The position numbers and the translations under genes are program-made. The notes beneath the pieces were generated by a model. The model did not search any database and was not told the DNA's origin. It was given only the letters and a program-made list of their open reading frames with translations. From a bacterium (GTDB lineage: Bacteria; CLD3; SB21), in contig JAEUSK010000195.1 of the NCBI GenBank assembly GCA_016787925.1, forward strand, positions 1 through 38,898: a stretch of DNA of 38,898 nt, in the 5' to 3' direction. Shown here piece after piece: positions 1-8,287 of the stretch; the first letter of the stretch is position 1; every line of letters starts with the position of its first letter.

Positions 1-399
1 TTTGGATGGGGCCTTCAGCATAATCCGGCCATTTGGAGCGAGAAAAAATTGCCCGTGGACTTGTCGATCGCGATGTTTACGCAAACGATGAGGCAGGGAA
101 ACTTTTTTGAAATGAGAGCCAGCGCGATCGGATTCACAGCAGGTAAACAGTATGGCAAACGCTTTCTAAATTTCAGCCCTTATGCAGGCCTGATGTTTGA
201 AAAATCATACATGAGATTTACCTACGACTATTTAGATGCTACGGGTGCAAGCGAGCGTGTCAGCATCAAACTGAACGGCGAAAACCAGATCCGATTCACT
301 GTTGGCGCAAGCTTGCGAGTCCTTATTGGTAATTTGAATGTGGATTACAGTTTTGCTCAATTTAGCGCATACAGCGCCGGATTAACATTCGCATTATAA
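1..399 (+). CDS. Outer-membrane beta-barrel protein, C-terminal part (DUF6588-like)
   Basis: The reading frame is open from the first base of the window, so the gene starts upstream and only about 132 C-terminal residues are visible. The part seen alternates polar and hydrophobic or aromatic residues, as expected for beta-barrel strands. It begins with a FGWGLQHN segment and has LPVDLSIAMFTQ, which resembles the conserved stretch of the DUF6588 outer-membrane family known from Bacteroidetes. It ends in short amphipathic strands (NLNVDYSF, YSAGLTFAL). There is no internal domain that would give a substrate. The first ATG in frame (position 49) lies inside the conserved region and is not a credible start. 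Assignment to a beta-barrel is fairly safe; the exact family rests on recall of the pattern. Confidence 0.6.
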   Translation, partial: FGWGLQHNPAIWSEKKLPVDLSIAMFTQTMRQGNFFEMRASAIGFTAGKQYGKRFLNFSPYAGLMFEKSYMRFTYDYLDATGASERVSIKLNGENQIRFTVGASLRVLIGNLNVDYSFAQFSAYSAGLTFAL

Positions 400-444
400 A
401 TTTTTAAACTCATTTTCATTACATCAGAAAAAAAGGATCATACC

Positions 445-837
445 ATGAGAATTATTCTCACCTCATTCATAATGCTAACCTTGCTGTCGAGCATGCGAGT
501 TATGACTCAGGACAAGAAGGAGCCTGCGGTCGGTGAAATGAAACAGTATTTTTTTGTAATGTTGAAAAGAGGTCCTAATCGCGGGCAAGATTCTGTCACG
601 TCAAGGAAACTACAGGAAGGCCACATGGAAAATATCGAACGTATGGCCAATGAAGGCAAACTTGCTATTGCAGGCCCCTTTGGCGATAACGGCGACTGGC
701 GTGGAATTTTTATTTTTGACATGAAAACCATGGAGGACGTCATAAAAGAAGTTGAACAAGATCCGGCAATACGGGCAGGACGGCTCTCATATGAAATTCA
801 TCCCTGGTGGGCTGAACGCGGTGTAAAGTTACCTTAA
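445..837 (+). CDS. Secreted YCII-related domain protein
   Basis: 130 residues. Residues 1 to about 21 form a hydrophobic signal-peptide-like segment after MRII. The mature part has a YCII/dimeric alpha-beta barrel pattern: a first strand YFFVMLKRGP, a helix containing LQEGHMENIERMANEGKLAIAGPF, a strand GIFIFDM, and a C-terminal EIHPWW. YciI-like proteins are small dimers, often of unknown reaction, with a His/Asp pair; here the H of EGHMENI is the likely equivalent. An AAGGA ribosome site lies about 8 nt before the ATG. It ends convergently with the permease on the other strand, 48 bp away. A secreted member is less usual than the cytoplasmic form. The molecular function is not known. Confidence 0.75.
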   Translation: MRIILTSFIMLTLLSSMRVMTQDKKEPAVGEMKQYFFVMLKRGPNRGQDSVTSRKLQEGHMENIERMANEGKLAIAGPFGDNGDWRGIFIFDMKTMEDVIKEVEQDPAIRAGRLSYEIHPWWAERGVKLP

Positions 838-885
838 GAAGAATTCAGGTCAATATGACATCGGTACATGTCACGGGCACACGTT

Positions 886-2241
886 TCATTTCTTTTCAAA
901 CGGCCACCATTGCTTCATTCTTGCTGTAATCATGTACGCAGTTATACCCAGGCATGTTACGATTAGTCCCGAAATGGCAAATTGCCATCCCGTGGAAATA
1001 AAGATAAAGAACCAGATCACGACCACGAGAATTACAGGAAATGGGTAAAGAAACATCCTGAACGGCAAGTGCGCTGTACCGTTTCGTTTGCGCAGCATGA
1101 TCACCCCTATCGCCTGTCCGATAAACTGGACAATGATACGCATCGCGAGAATGGCCGTGATAACGTCGGATAGTTTGAACAACAGACTGAATACAAAGGC
1201 CGTCGCACCAAGTCCCAATAAGGAAACGTAAGGAAAGTTTTTTGTCGGATGCAGTTTTGCAAAAACGCTGAAAAATCTTCCGTCTACCGCCGCGGCATAA
1301 GGAATACGTGAATACCCGAGCATGACAGAAAAAAGAGATGCAAACGCCACCCATAGTACAAACACCGTAACCAACATCGCTGCAGACGGGCCGTAGATAG
1401 TTTCAATAAAAGTGCTGACAATAAAATCCGAATGCTGCGCATCCTGCCACGGAATTACGCTGACCACGCTGATATTCATCGCGAGATACAGAACTGCAAT
1501 ACCGAATACAGAAATAAAGATGCTGCGCGGAATATTTTTTCCGGGATCTTTTATTTCGCCTCCCAGATGGCACACATTGTAGTATCCGAGATAACTGTAT
1601 ATCGTTTTAACCGAGGCCTGTCCAAGCGCAACAAAGAACATCGTGTTCATTATCACCGACGGATCGTCAGGAATAAAATCATTGTGAATGGTCCCGTGGG
1701 TCACTCCGCCCCAAATGATCCACCCCATCGTGATAAGTACGCCGGTCCAAAGCAATACACTGATCTTGCCGATGGATTCGATTCGACGGTATAGCAATAG
1801 CGTGAGGACAATTACTACTCCTCCCGAGACACACTTTTGTTCAATCGAGCCCATACCGGGAATGAGATAACTGAAATACAGCGAAAAGCCTATCGAGCCT
1901 GACGCTATAACCAGCGGCGCCTGAAAAAGCGTTTGCCATACGAGCAGAAACGACAATAACCGCCCCCAAGAGTTTTCCCCATATGCCTCTTTAAGGAAAT
2001 TGTAGCTCCCGCCTGCCTTTGGGTTGGCCGCTCCGAGTTCCGCCCAGATCATACCATCGATCAGCGAGATCACCGCGCCGGCGATCCACGCAAGGAGAAA
2101 ATAAGGACCGCCCATGATCTGAATCACAAGTGAAAGAACCACGAATGGGCCTATGCCGACCATGTCGATCATATTGATGGCCGTTGCCTGTATAAGTCCA
2201 AGCTCGCGTTTCAGTTTAGGTTTTTCTGCTGCGCTGTTCAT
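886..2241 (-). CDS. APC-family amino-acid permease
   Basis: 451 residues with about 12 hydrophobic segments. The first helix has the discontinuous glycine motif of the amino acid-polyamine-organocation superfamily (MVGIGPFVVLSLVI). It is followed by the conserved NPKAGGSYNFLKEAYG and by GGEIKDPGKNIPRSI after helix 6, both hallmarks of APC transporters. The length is normal for the family. It would import an amino acid or related amine across the inner membrane; the substrate cannot be read from the sequence. No good Shine-Dalgarno precedes the ATG. The gene stands alone, divergent from the BON-domain gene. A second, different APC permease lies at 5221-6531. Confidence 0.88.
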   Translation of the reverse strand: MNSAAEKPKLKRELGLIQATAINMIDMVGIGPFVVLSLVIQIMGGPYFLLAWIAGAVISLIDGMIWAELGAANPKAGGSYNFLKEAYGENSWGRLLSFLLVWQTLFQAPLVIASGSIGFSLYFSYLIPGMGSIEQKCVSGGVVIVLTLLLYRRIESIGKISVLLWTGVLITMGWIIWGGVTHGTIHNDFIPDDPSVIMNTMFFVALGQASVKTIYSYLGYYNVCHLGGEIKDPGKNIPRSIFISVFGIAVLYLAMNISVVSVIPWQDAQHSDFIVSTFIETIYGPSAAMLVTVFVLWVAFASLFSVMLGYSRIPYAAAVDGRFFSVFAKLHPTKNFPYVSLLGLGATAFVFSLLFKLSDVITAILAMRIIVQFIGQAIGVIMLRKRNGTAHLPFRMFLYPFPVILVVVIWFFIFISTGWQFAISGLIVTCLGITAYMITARMKQWWPFEKK

Positions 2242-2286
2242 CTATATTTTTTCAGGTTTCTGTGTCAAAAATACTAAACAAATTTG

Positions 2287-2315
2287 TTGACATCACATTA
2301 GTTCTTATGTATAAT
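2287..2315 (+). promoter_or_regulatory. Consensus sigma-70-type promoter of the BON gene
   Basis: TTGACA (2287-2292), a 17-bp spacer, and TATAAT (2310-2315): all twelve hexamer bases match the consensus. It points toward the BON-domain gene, about 170 bp downstream, which implies a leader of roughly 160 nt. Confidence 0.8.
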
Positions 2316-2434
2316 AATTTAAACACACTTTCTGGCAGCTTATGCTGTTAACAAAAAACAAAGACGTGTGATTAGTATCTTCTGAAACTCAGCCAGGGGT
2401 TCTAAATTAATTCTTTTGTAAAAAATAAATTACA

Positions 2435-2454
2435 GATCGGACGAATGTCCGATC
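2435..2454 (+). promoter_or_regulatory. Perfect hairpin in the leader of the BON gene
   Basis: GATCGGAC-gaat-GTCCGATC is a perfect 8-bp stem with a 4-nt loop. It ends about 30 nt before the start codon and is followed by the AAAGGAG ribosome site. There is no U-run, so it is not a terminator. It could protect the mRNA, bind a regulator, or influence translation; which of these cannot be decided from sequence. Confidence 0.55.
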
Positions 2455-2484
2455 ACAAAGTAAACTAACCAAAGGAGAAAAACC

Positions 2485-3078
2485 ATGAAAAAGCTTGTGA
2501 GATCACTTCTATTGACCTCCGTGCTATGCATCACAGCCGGTTTTGCGGTTACCGGTTTTCTTTACCCGCAAAACATGGATCAAAACAAGATCGTTCCAGC
2601 TAACGATCCTGCTGTTGAAATTTTTGTGGAAGTCAACGTTTCAGATATACAGCTTGCTGAAGAGGTCAACGCCAAAATCAAAGATTTTGTTTTCTATGGC
2701 GTTTTCGACTACGTCACGGCGGATGTGGTGAACGGCACGGTGATCCTAAACGGATGGACACATGAAATGTGGATCGCCGATGTTCTTGTAAAGAAACTCT
2801 CTAAAATTGATGGTGTGAAGCATATCGACAATCGATTGCAGCAGGCGTCCGGGTCAGAGGAATTGGCGCACCGTGCCGTCAGAGCTATTTACAGTGACGG
2901 GATGTTTGAAAAATATTCTTTTGGCGCTTACCCGCCCATACATGTCGTGGTCAATAATAATACGATCATCCTGGCAGGAACGGTTTCGAGCGCAATCGAG
3001 CGCGAGCGCGCGGCATACCTTGTGGATTTTAAGACCAATGCTGTGACTATTTATAATCAATTGGAACTTAATAAATAG
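2485..3078 (+). CDS. Periplasmic protein with two BON domains (OsmY-like)
   Basis: 197 residues. An N-terminal signal peptide (KKLVRSLLLTSVLCITAGFAV) is followed by two BON domains. The first spans about residues 55-115 (IKDFVFYGVFDYVTADVVNG then TVILNGWTHE, ending VDNRL-like HIDNRLQ). The second spans about 125-195 (AIYSDGMFEKYSFGAYPPIHVVVNNNTIILAGTVSS, ending AVTIYNQLEL). BON domains bind phospholipid or other hydrophobic ligands, and OsmY-type proteins are envelope-stress factors in the periplasm. AAAGGAG sits about 7 nt before the ATG. A fully consensus promoter and a hairpin leader precede it, so strong expression is likely. A strong terminator follows directly. Confidence 0.85.
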   Translation: MKKLVRSLLLTSVLCITAGFAVTGFLYPQNMDQNKIVPANDPAVEIFVEVNVSDIQLAEEVNAKIKDFVFYGVFDYVTADVVNGTVILNGWTHEMWIADVLVKKLSKIDGVKHIDNRLQQASGSEELAHRAVRAIYSDGMFEKYSFGAYPPIHVVVNNNTIILAGTVSSAIERERAAYLVDFKTNAVTIYNQLELNK

Positions 3079-3100
3079 AGACTTTAAGAAAGAAAAACAA

Positions 3101-3134
3101 AAACCCGTTCGTTTTAGACGAACGGGTTTTCTTT
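3101..3134. terminator. Bidirectional rho-independent terminator
   Basis: AAACCCGTTCG and CGAACGGGTTT form an 11-bp perfect stem around a 7-nt loop. A T-rich run lies on the right and an A-rich run on the left. It sits between the convergent BON gene and the lipoprotein gene and can serve both. Confidence 0.85.
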
Positions 3135-3153
3135 AAGAAAAAATAGCCGAAAA

Positions 3154-3693
3154 TTACTTCTTCGCCGTCATCATTGCAGTCAATTCGGCATGAATAGCAT
3201 CATCTTTATCCAATGCTTCTTTTGCCGCCATAAGATCATCTTTCGCTAATGCTTCTTTGGCTGCAGCTACAGCTGCTTCGCATTCTTTTACCATAGCTTC
3301 TTTTTTCATCATCTTAACCTTTGCCATCATCGCTTTGTCTTTACCCATAGCCGCATGACCTTCTTCAGCTTTAGCAAGACGAGCTGTTAACTCTGCTTTC
3401 ATAGCTTCCTGAGCGGCCGGAGCAGCTTTCGCAGCGGCGTCAAACGCTTTGGCAGCATCCATATAAGCTTTTTTCGCTTTATCCCATTCTTTGGCTTTGA
3501 CGGCCGTTTCGCCTGCAGTCATTGAAGCGGTGGCGGCATCATACTGATCTTTGACATACATGGCCGCATTCGCGCCATCAGCCGCAGTCTTGGCTGCTTT
3601 GGCTTTGTTGATATCTTCCGTCGGCGGGCCGCCGCATCCGATCAAAACCATAAGCGCTAACGCTGTTGATCCGAGAACAATTCTTTTTAACAT
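3154..3693 (-). CDS. Ala/Lys-rich helical lipoprotein
   Basis: 179 residues. The signal peptide ends in a lipobox LIGC, so Cys20 is the probable lipid anchor. The rest is almost entirely Ala, Lys, Glu, Met and Asp in heptad-like patterns: long amphipathic helices with repeated DAA/KAA, AKEWDKAKKAYMDAAKAF and AKDDLMAAKEALDKDD units. This recalls DUF4398/TPR-like and Lpp-like envelope lipoproteins. No catalytic motif is visible. GGAGG lies 4 nt before the ATG, and a promoter (3783-3811) can be read upstream. It is probably an abundant periplasmic spacer or scaffold protein; the precise role is unknown. Low complexity makes family assignment unreliable. Confidence 0.75.
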   Translation of the reverse strand: MLKRIVLGSTALALMVLIGCGGPPTEDINKAKAAKTAADGANAAMYVKDQYDAATASMTAGETAVKAKEWDKAKKAYMDAAKAFDAAAKAAPAAQEAMKAELTARLAKAEEGHAAMGKDKAMMAKVKMMKKEAMVKECEAAVAAAKEALAKDDLMAAKEALDKDDAIHAELTAMMTAKK

Positions 3694-3782
3694 AAATCCT
3701 CCGTTTTTCCGACAAGGTTACCAAACACAAAAATCTACCTTATCGAATGGGTTTTTTTGTTACTGTGTTTAGGGTTATACGC

Positions 3783-3811
3783 ATAATACAACTTCTAAAA
3801 TTGAGATGCAA
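3783..3811 (-). promoter_or_regulatory. Sigma-70-type promoter of the lipoprotein gene
   Basis: Read on the minus strand: TTGCAT (3811-3806), 17-bp spacer, TATTAT (3788-3783). It lies about 90 bp upstream of the lipoprotein start codon. Confidence 0.6.
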
Positions 3812-3866
3812 CAAATTTGAAAAGTCAGTTTTATCATTTCCGTGCGTTAAGAATTATAAACCTCTC

Positions 3867-3895
3867 TTGACAATCTTCATGAATATAATTATTCT
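3867..3895 (+). promoter_or_regulatory. Possible promoter of the Rieske oxygenase gene
   Basis: TTGACA (3867-3872), a 17-bp spacer, then TATTCT (3890-3895). The -35 is perfect and the -10 matches four of six. It is about 110 bp upstream of the start at 4007. Confidence 0.45.
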
Positions 3896-4006
3896 TTTTT
3901 ATCAAATCATTCCCATTCACATTCTTAACCTAATTTCCTCTGACAAGGACAGCGGGTACATTTCTAAGCAGAACATATTACAAACTAAGAATTAAAATGC
4001 CGATCC

Positions 4007-5104
4007 ATGATTAATCGTCACGATCTTCCGAATTTTGCAGAAAATTATTTAGTCATAGAACCGCTTGAGCGCTCCGAGACCATTCCGTCTACCTGGTATA
4101 CTGCGCCGAATGTATTGAATTTAGAAAACGAATGCATCTTTTCGGCATTCTGGCAATACGCCGGCCATCTCGCGCAAGTTGAAAACCCGGGCGATTATTT
4201 TTTGACAACCGTTGCCGATAATCCTGTGGTGGTCGTGCGGGATAAAGACAATCTGCTGCGCGCATTTTATAACGTATGCCGCCATCGGGGCGGGCCGCTC
4301 GCCACAAAGGACGGTAATTGTAAAGTATTTCAATGCCAATACCACGGCTGGACGTATCTGCTTGACGGCTCGCTTCGCGGCGTTCCGGATTTTGACCGCG
4401 TGGAACTTTTTGACAAAAAAGACTACGGACTTACTCCGATACATGTGGACGTATGGGAAGGCCTGATCTTTGTGAATCTTTCGAAGTCACCTCCCAAACT
4501 GCATTCGTTTTTTGATGGCATCCCGGAACGCATCTCGCCGATTCGCCTCGCAGAAAAAAAATTCTACAAACGCGTTGAGTACCGCGTTCAATGCAACTGG
4601 AAAGTCTATGTGGATAATTATCTCGAAGGGTATCATCTGCCATTCGTTCATCCCGAACTGTGTAAGATGCTCGATTACGCACAGTACGTTACTGAGGCGT
4701 TTCCCCACTATTCGTTGCAGTTCAGCCCATTTACCGATCAGAATAACGTCTATCAAGATAATGACGGACAAGCTTTTTATTACTGTGTTTTCCCGAATTT
4801 CATGTTGAATATCCTGCCCGGACGGCTTCAGACCAATTCGGTCATTCCCATAAGCCACGATGTTACGCGCGTGGTATTCGATTATTTTTATGACGATATT
4901 TCCTCGCAAAAAGCACGGCAGATCGCAGAGGACGATATGCGTTACAGCGACCTTATTCAGCTCGAAGATATCGATATATGTGAACACGTTCAAAAAGGAC
5001 TTTCTTCCAAAGCTTATCACCGTGGGCGATTTTCCGTAAAACGCGAACTAGGCGTTTATCACTTCCAAAGCCTGCTTAAAGAAACATTCAGAAAATTTCT
5101 ATAA
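4007..5104 (+). CDS. Rieske non-heme iron oxygenase, alpha subunit
   Basis: 365 residues, typical of ring-hydroxylating oxygenase alpha subunits. The N-terminal Rieske [2Fe-2S] domain shows Cys91-x-His93 and Cys110-x2-His113 (VCRHRGGPL and CQYHGW). The catalytic domain has NYLEGYHLPFVHPEL, giving the mononuclear-iron ligands His210 and His215. The third acidic ligand is probably in QLEDIDICEHVQKG near the C-terminus. Enzymes of this group hydroxylate aromatic rings or demethylate quaternary amines, using electrons from a separate reductase. No reductase or beta subunit is adjacent. The neighbouring amino-acid permease hints at an amine substrate, but that is inference only. Start chosen at the first ATG; there is no clear ribosome site. 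Confidence 0.88.
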   Translation: MINRHDLPNFAENYLVIEPLERSETIPSTWYTAPNVLNLENECIFSAFWQYAGHLAQVENPGDYFLTTVADNPVVVVRDKDNLLRAFYNVCRHRGGPLATKDGNCKVFQCQYHGWTYLLDGSLRGVPDFDRVELFDKKDYGLTPIHVDVWEGLIFVNLSKSPPKLHSFFDGIPERISPIRLAEKKFYKRVEYRVQCNWKVYVDNYLEGYHLPFVHPELCKMLDYAQYVTEAFPHYSLQFSPFTDQNNVYQDNDGQAFYYCVFPNFMLNILPGRLQTNSVIPISHDVTRVVFDYFYDDISSQKARQIAEDDMRYSDLIQLEDIDICEHVQKGLSSKAYHRGRFSVKRELGVYHFQSLLKETFRKFL

Positions 5105-5220
5105 AAAGCACAACGCCCTTCTTTCATAGCTCATGTCGTTTTTGTGTTATTTCCTTCAAGTAAAGTGAACCGTGGTTTGTGTTGTGTGAATCCGGCCGGT
5201 CATTACATTTTGGGTGCTAA

Positions 5221-6531
5221 ATGGAGTTTCCTAACGATTTACGGCGCGAATTAAGTCTTTTGGACGCCACCATGATTAATGTCGGAACGATCATCGGCTC
5301 TGCGATTTTTATTGTTCCCTCCACGATCGTTCATCACGTTCAGTCTTCAGGTTTGGCCATGCTGGTCTGGACTGCGGCGGGCATCATTAGTATTTTCGGC
5401 GCTTTGTCTGTTGCCGAACTCAGCGCCGCAATGCCCAAAGCCGGCGGACAATACAATTATTTGCGCGCGGCATACGGCCCTGCTTGGGGATTCCTGTACA
5501 GCTGGTCTGCATTTGCCGTGATCAATACCGCTTCGATCGCCGCCATTGCCGTTGCAGCTGCAACTTTCTTTGGATATTTTGATCCGATGAGTTTCTGGGA
5601 TATCAAACTGCTCGCGATCGCAAGTATTATAGTATTAACGGCGATCAATGCGCTCGGCCTCAAGGCCGGCGTTTGGTTCCAGAATGTTTTTACTTTTTCA
5701 AAAATGGCGGCGTTGGTCGTTTTAATACTACTCAGCATTTTCGGCGGTTCAATGCAGAATATGGAACCTTTATTTCATTCGGTTTCCGGCTTATGGGGTT
5801 CGCTGGGATTAGCTATGATAGCTGCTCTATGGGCCTACGACGGCTGGATTGAAATCACCTACGTAGCCGGTGAAGTCAAAGAACCGCAACGTAATCTTCC
5901 GCTTTCAATCATTCTTTCAACAGTCATAGTGATCATCCTGTACCTTCTCGTCAATTTCGCTTACATATATGTGTTGTCGGTGAGCGCCGTTTCACATTCC
6001 ACGCTTGTCGGATCGGATGCGGCGGTTGCGTTAATCGGCCCGATTGGCGCGGCGGCGATCACCGTAGCGATCATCGTTTCAATGATCGGCGCCAATAACG
6101 GAATCGTATTTACGGCGGCCCGGATTCCCTATGCACTGGCCAAAGAGCGGCTATTTTTCAATGCCATGTCGAAGGTTCATCCAAAATTCAACACGCCGAT
6201 GAATGCATTGATTTTTCAAGGAATATGGGCCTGCATATTGACGCTGACCGGCACATTTGATCAATTGATCACCTATGTGGTTTTTACGTCTTTTCTTTTC
6301 TATGCGATGTCGTGCGGATCGGTATACATACTCCGGCGTAAATTTCCCGCTATGGATCGTCCGTACAAAACATGGGGCTACCCTTTCACGCCGGTCATTT
6401 TTATCCTATGCGCTCTTTGGCTTGTGATTAACACCATTCTGGAAGCGCCGAAAGATGCGGCCGTCGGCGCTATGATCATATTATCTGGGCTTCCGCTCTA
6501 CCTGTTCTTTATAAAGAAATCAAGCGCTTGA
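5221..6531 (+). CDS. APC-superfamily permease, LAT/SteT-like
   Basis: 436 residues with about 12 membrane segments. The opening helix reads NVGTIIGSAIFIVPSTI, with the glycine-rich substrate-binding break of APC transporters. AMPKAGGQYNYLRAAYGP follows helix 2, and ALWAYDGWIEITYVAGEVK precedes helix 7. The YDGW-EVK-P signature is typical of the L-type amino-acid transporter group (bacterial SteT/YkbA), which exchange neutral amino acids. It follows the Rieske oxygenase on the same strand after 116 bp and could supply its substrate. This is a different subfamily from the permease at 886-2241. The substrate is not determinable here. Confidence 0.87.
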   Translation: MEFPNDLRRELSLLDATMINVGTIIGSAIFIVPSTIVHHVQSSGLAMLVWTAAGIISIFGALSVAELSAAMPKAGGQYNYLRAAYGPAWGFLYSWSAFAVINTASIAAIAVAAATFFGYFDPMSFWDIKLLAIASIIVLTAINALGLKAGVWFQNVFTFSKMAALVVLILLSIFGGSMQNMEPLFHSVSGLWGSLGLAMIAALWAYDGWIEITYVAGEVKEPQRNLPLSIILSTVIVIILYLLVNFAYIYVLSVSAVSHSTLVGSDAAVALIGPIGAAAITVAIIVSMIGANNGIVFTAARIPYALAKERLFFNAMSKVHPKFNTPMNALIFQGIWACILTLTGTFDQLITYVVFTSFLFYAMSCGSVYILRRKFPAMDRPYKTWGYPFTPVIFILCALWLVINTILEAPKDAAVGAMIILSGLPLYLFFIKKSSA

Positions 6532-6641
6532 TTTCGCATTGAGGTTTTTTATGATTTAATAAAACTTGTTTCATGAAAGAAGTTGCATTACTTTTAAATA
6601 TTCCAAAATAATTTTTTCTACAAAACCGATAAGGTGTCGCC

Positions 6642-8207
6642 ATGAAAAAAACATTGATGCTTTTCCTTTTTCTGTATGCAACCCGGGCCGTAGCGCAGAT
6701 CAACGACCCATCTATGAAAATCATCAAGATGGATGTTTTTAAGAATGGGAGTTCATTCGTTGTTTTTGAAGGGAAGATCACCCTCACGCAAGGCGTGGGA
6801 ACGATCCGGGGTATTCCGGATGCCGCGTTTGGGACGTTGTGGGTTGCGTCGCTCGAAAAAGGAATTCAGATCGATGAATTAAAAGCCGTTCGCGAGAAAA
6901 AAGCCGTCAAGAGGAATGCGGAGAGTCTGTTAGACATGCTTAAGGCCAATACCGGTAAAAAAGTCGTTTGGCAGCATCGTTCAGAAAAGGTCTCGTCCAT
7001 AACGGCAGTACTGGAAACAGTTACCGGCACAGACGAAAGGATTTTAGTTACTCTCAAAAATGCAAATCAAACAATCACGGCGCAGGTTTCTGCTTATTAT
7101 GACTTTTTTGAATTTCCTGAGAGTTTTACAAATCAAATTGACGACACGACGCAAACAACTTCTCTGCAGATCAAGACTAATTCTACTCTGTCTGAAGCGG
7201 CGTTTCAAATGGTATATTTTCAATCCGGCATAGGATGGACGCCATCATACCGCATTGACCTGGCGGATGAAAAAACGGCGCAACTGGTATTATCTGCTTC
7301 CCTGATCAATGACGCTCAAAACCTGAGCAATACACGTCTCAGCCTGGTAGTAGGTTTTCCTCATTTTATTTACAGCGACATCGAATCGCCGCTAACCATG
7401 CGTCAGTCCTTGTCCCAATTTCTACAGTCGCTGTCCGGCGCGGATAACCCTTATGCACAGCGGTATACCAGCCCTCTAGCCAATCAATCCATAATGTATG
7501 AGCGCTCCATAAACATGACGGGCGAAACGGATTTTGGCAATTTCAAATCGCGTGAAGGCGTCGCAGAAGAAGATCTTTTCTTTTACGATCTCTCTAAAGT
7601 CACATTGCGCAAAGGCGAGCGAGGACAGTATAACATCTTCTCTGCGTCCGTACCGTACGCGCATATTTTCGAAGTGAATCTTCCCAACGCCCTCAGCAGC
7701 GACGGTTATGCCGTTGAAAAGAAAGAGCCTTACCAGGTTTGGCATTCCATTAAATTGGAAAACAAATCTTCACAGCCTTGGACAACAGGGAGTGCGATAA
7801 CATTTCAGAACGGAAAACCTCTAGGCCAGGATATTCTCAGATATACGGCCGTCAAATCTTTTACGACCGTAAAAATCACGCAGTCGCCTGACCTGCGCGT
7901 GACGGAGGAAGAAAAAGAAACTACACGAAAAGAGGAAGTCCGTAAGAAAGACGGTTACTACTATGATCTCGTTACTATTACAGGAGAGATCGTGATCACT
8001 AATTATAAGAATAAGGACGCGCGCGTGATTGTCACACGCCCAATCACAGGCAAGATCATCACAGCAGAAAACCAGCCAAAAATTACTCAACCGGCCATGA
8101 TGCGCAATGCGCTGAATCTCGAAAACAACGTTGAATGGGACGTCTCAGTTAAAGCCGGCGAAGAGAAAAAAATAATCTACACGTATGAAATATTTCTGCG
8201 GCGATAA
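6642..8207 (+). CDS. Secreted DUF4139-type protein
   Basis: 521 residues with an N-terminal signal peptide (KKTLMLFLFLYATRAVA). The first third has beta-rich MDVFKNGSSFVVFEG and GVGTIRGIPDAAFGTLW, reminiscent of the start of DUF4139/mucoidy-inhibitor MuiA-like proteins. The middle has FQSGIGWTPSYRIDL and ASLINDAQNLSNTRLSLVVG, the recognisable core of DUF4139. The C-terminal part has ITNYKNKDARVIVTR and VSVKAGEEKKIIYTYE. Family members are periplasmic or surface beta-sandwich proteins of unknown function. It is followed after 80 bp by the GH113-like lipoprotein, which may share transcription. Confident on family, not on role. Confidence 0.75.
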   Translation: MKKTLMLFLFLYATRAVAQINDPSMKIIKMDVFKNGSSFVVFEGKITLTQGVGTIRGIPDAAFGTLWVASLEKGIQIDELKAVREKKAVKRNAESLLDMLKANTGKKVVWQHRSEKVSSITAVLETVTGTDERILVTLKNANQTITAQVSAYYDFFEFPESFTNQIDDTTQTTSLQIKTNSTLSEAAFQMVYFQSGIGWTPSYRIDLADEKTAQLVLSASLINDAQNLSNTRLSLVVGFPHFIYSDIESPLTMRQSLSQFLQSLSGADNPYAQRYTSPLANQSIMYERSINMTGETDFGNFKSREGVAEEDLFFYDLSKVTLRKGERGQYNIFSASVPYAHIFEVNLPNALSSDGYAVEKKEPYQVWHSIKLENKSSQPWTTGSAITFQNGKPLGQDILRYTAVKSFTTVKITQSPDLRVTEEEKETTRKEEVRKKDGYYYDLVTITGEIVITNYKNKDARVIVTRPITGKIITAENQPKITQPAMMRNALNLENNVEWDVSVKAGEEKKIIYTYEIFLRR

Positions 8208-8287
8208 ATAATTCCTCAAATATTGATCGATTAGTTTGATAATAAATATCAGGATAAATACGGATGACCTGATAAGGAGAGGTGTTT

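Larger units (their letters stand above)
3694..4006. other. Divergent intergenic region, 313 bp
   Basis: AT-rich spacer between the lipoprotein gene (minus) and the Rieske oxygenase gene (plus). It holds a likely promoter on each strand (3783-3811 minus, 3867-3895 plus). I see no credible gene: the open frame at 3747-3995 has no ribosome site and a composition like random AT-rich DNA. Confidence 0.6.

Noticed and set aside
3747-3995. 82-codon open frame upstream of the Rieske oxygenase gene
   Set aside because: No ribosome site, hydrophobic random-like AT-rich composition, and it overlaps both predicted promoters.
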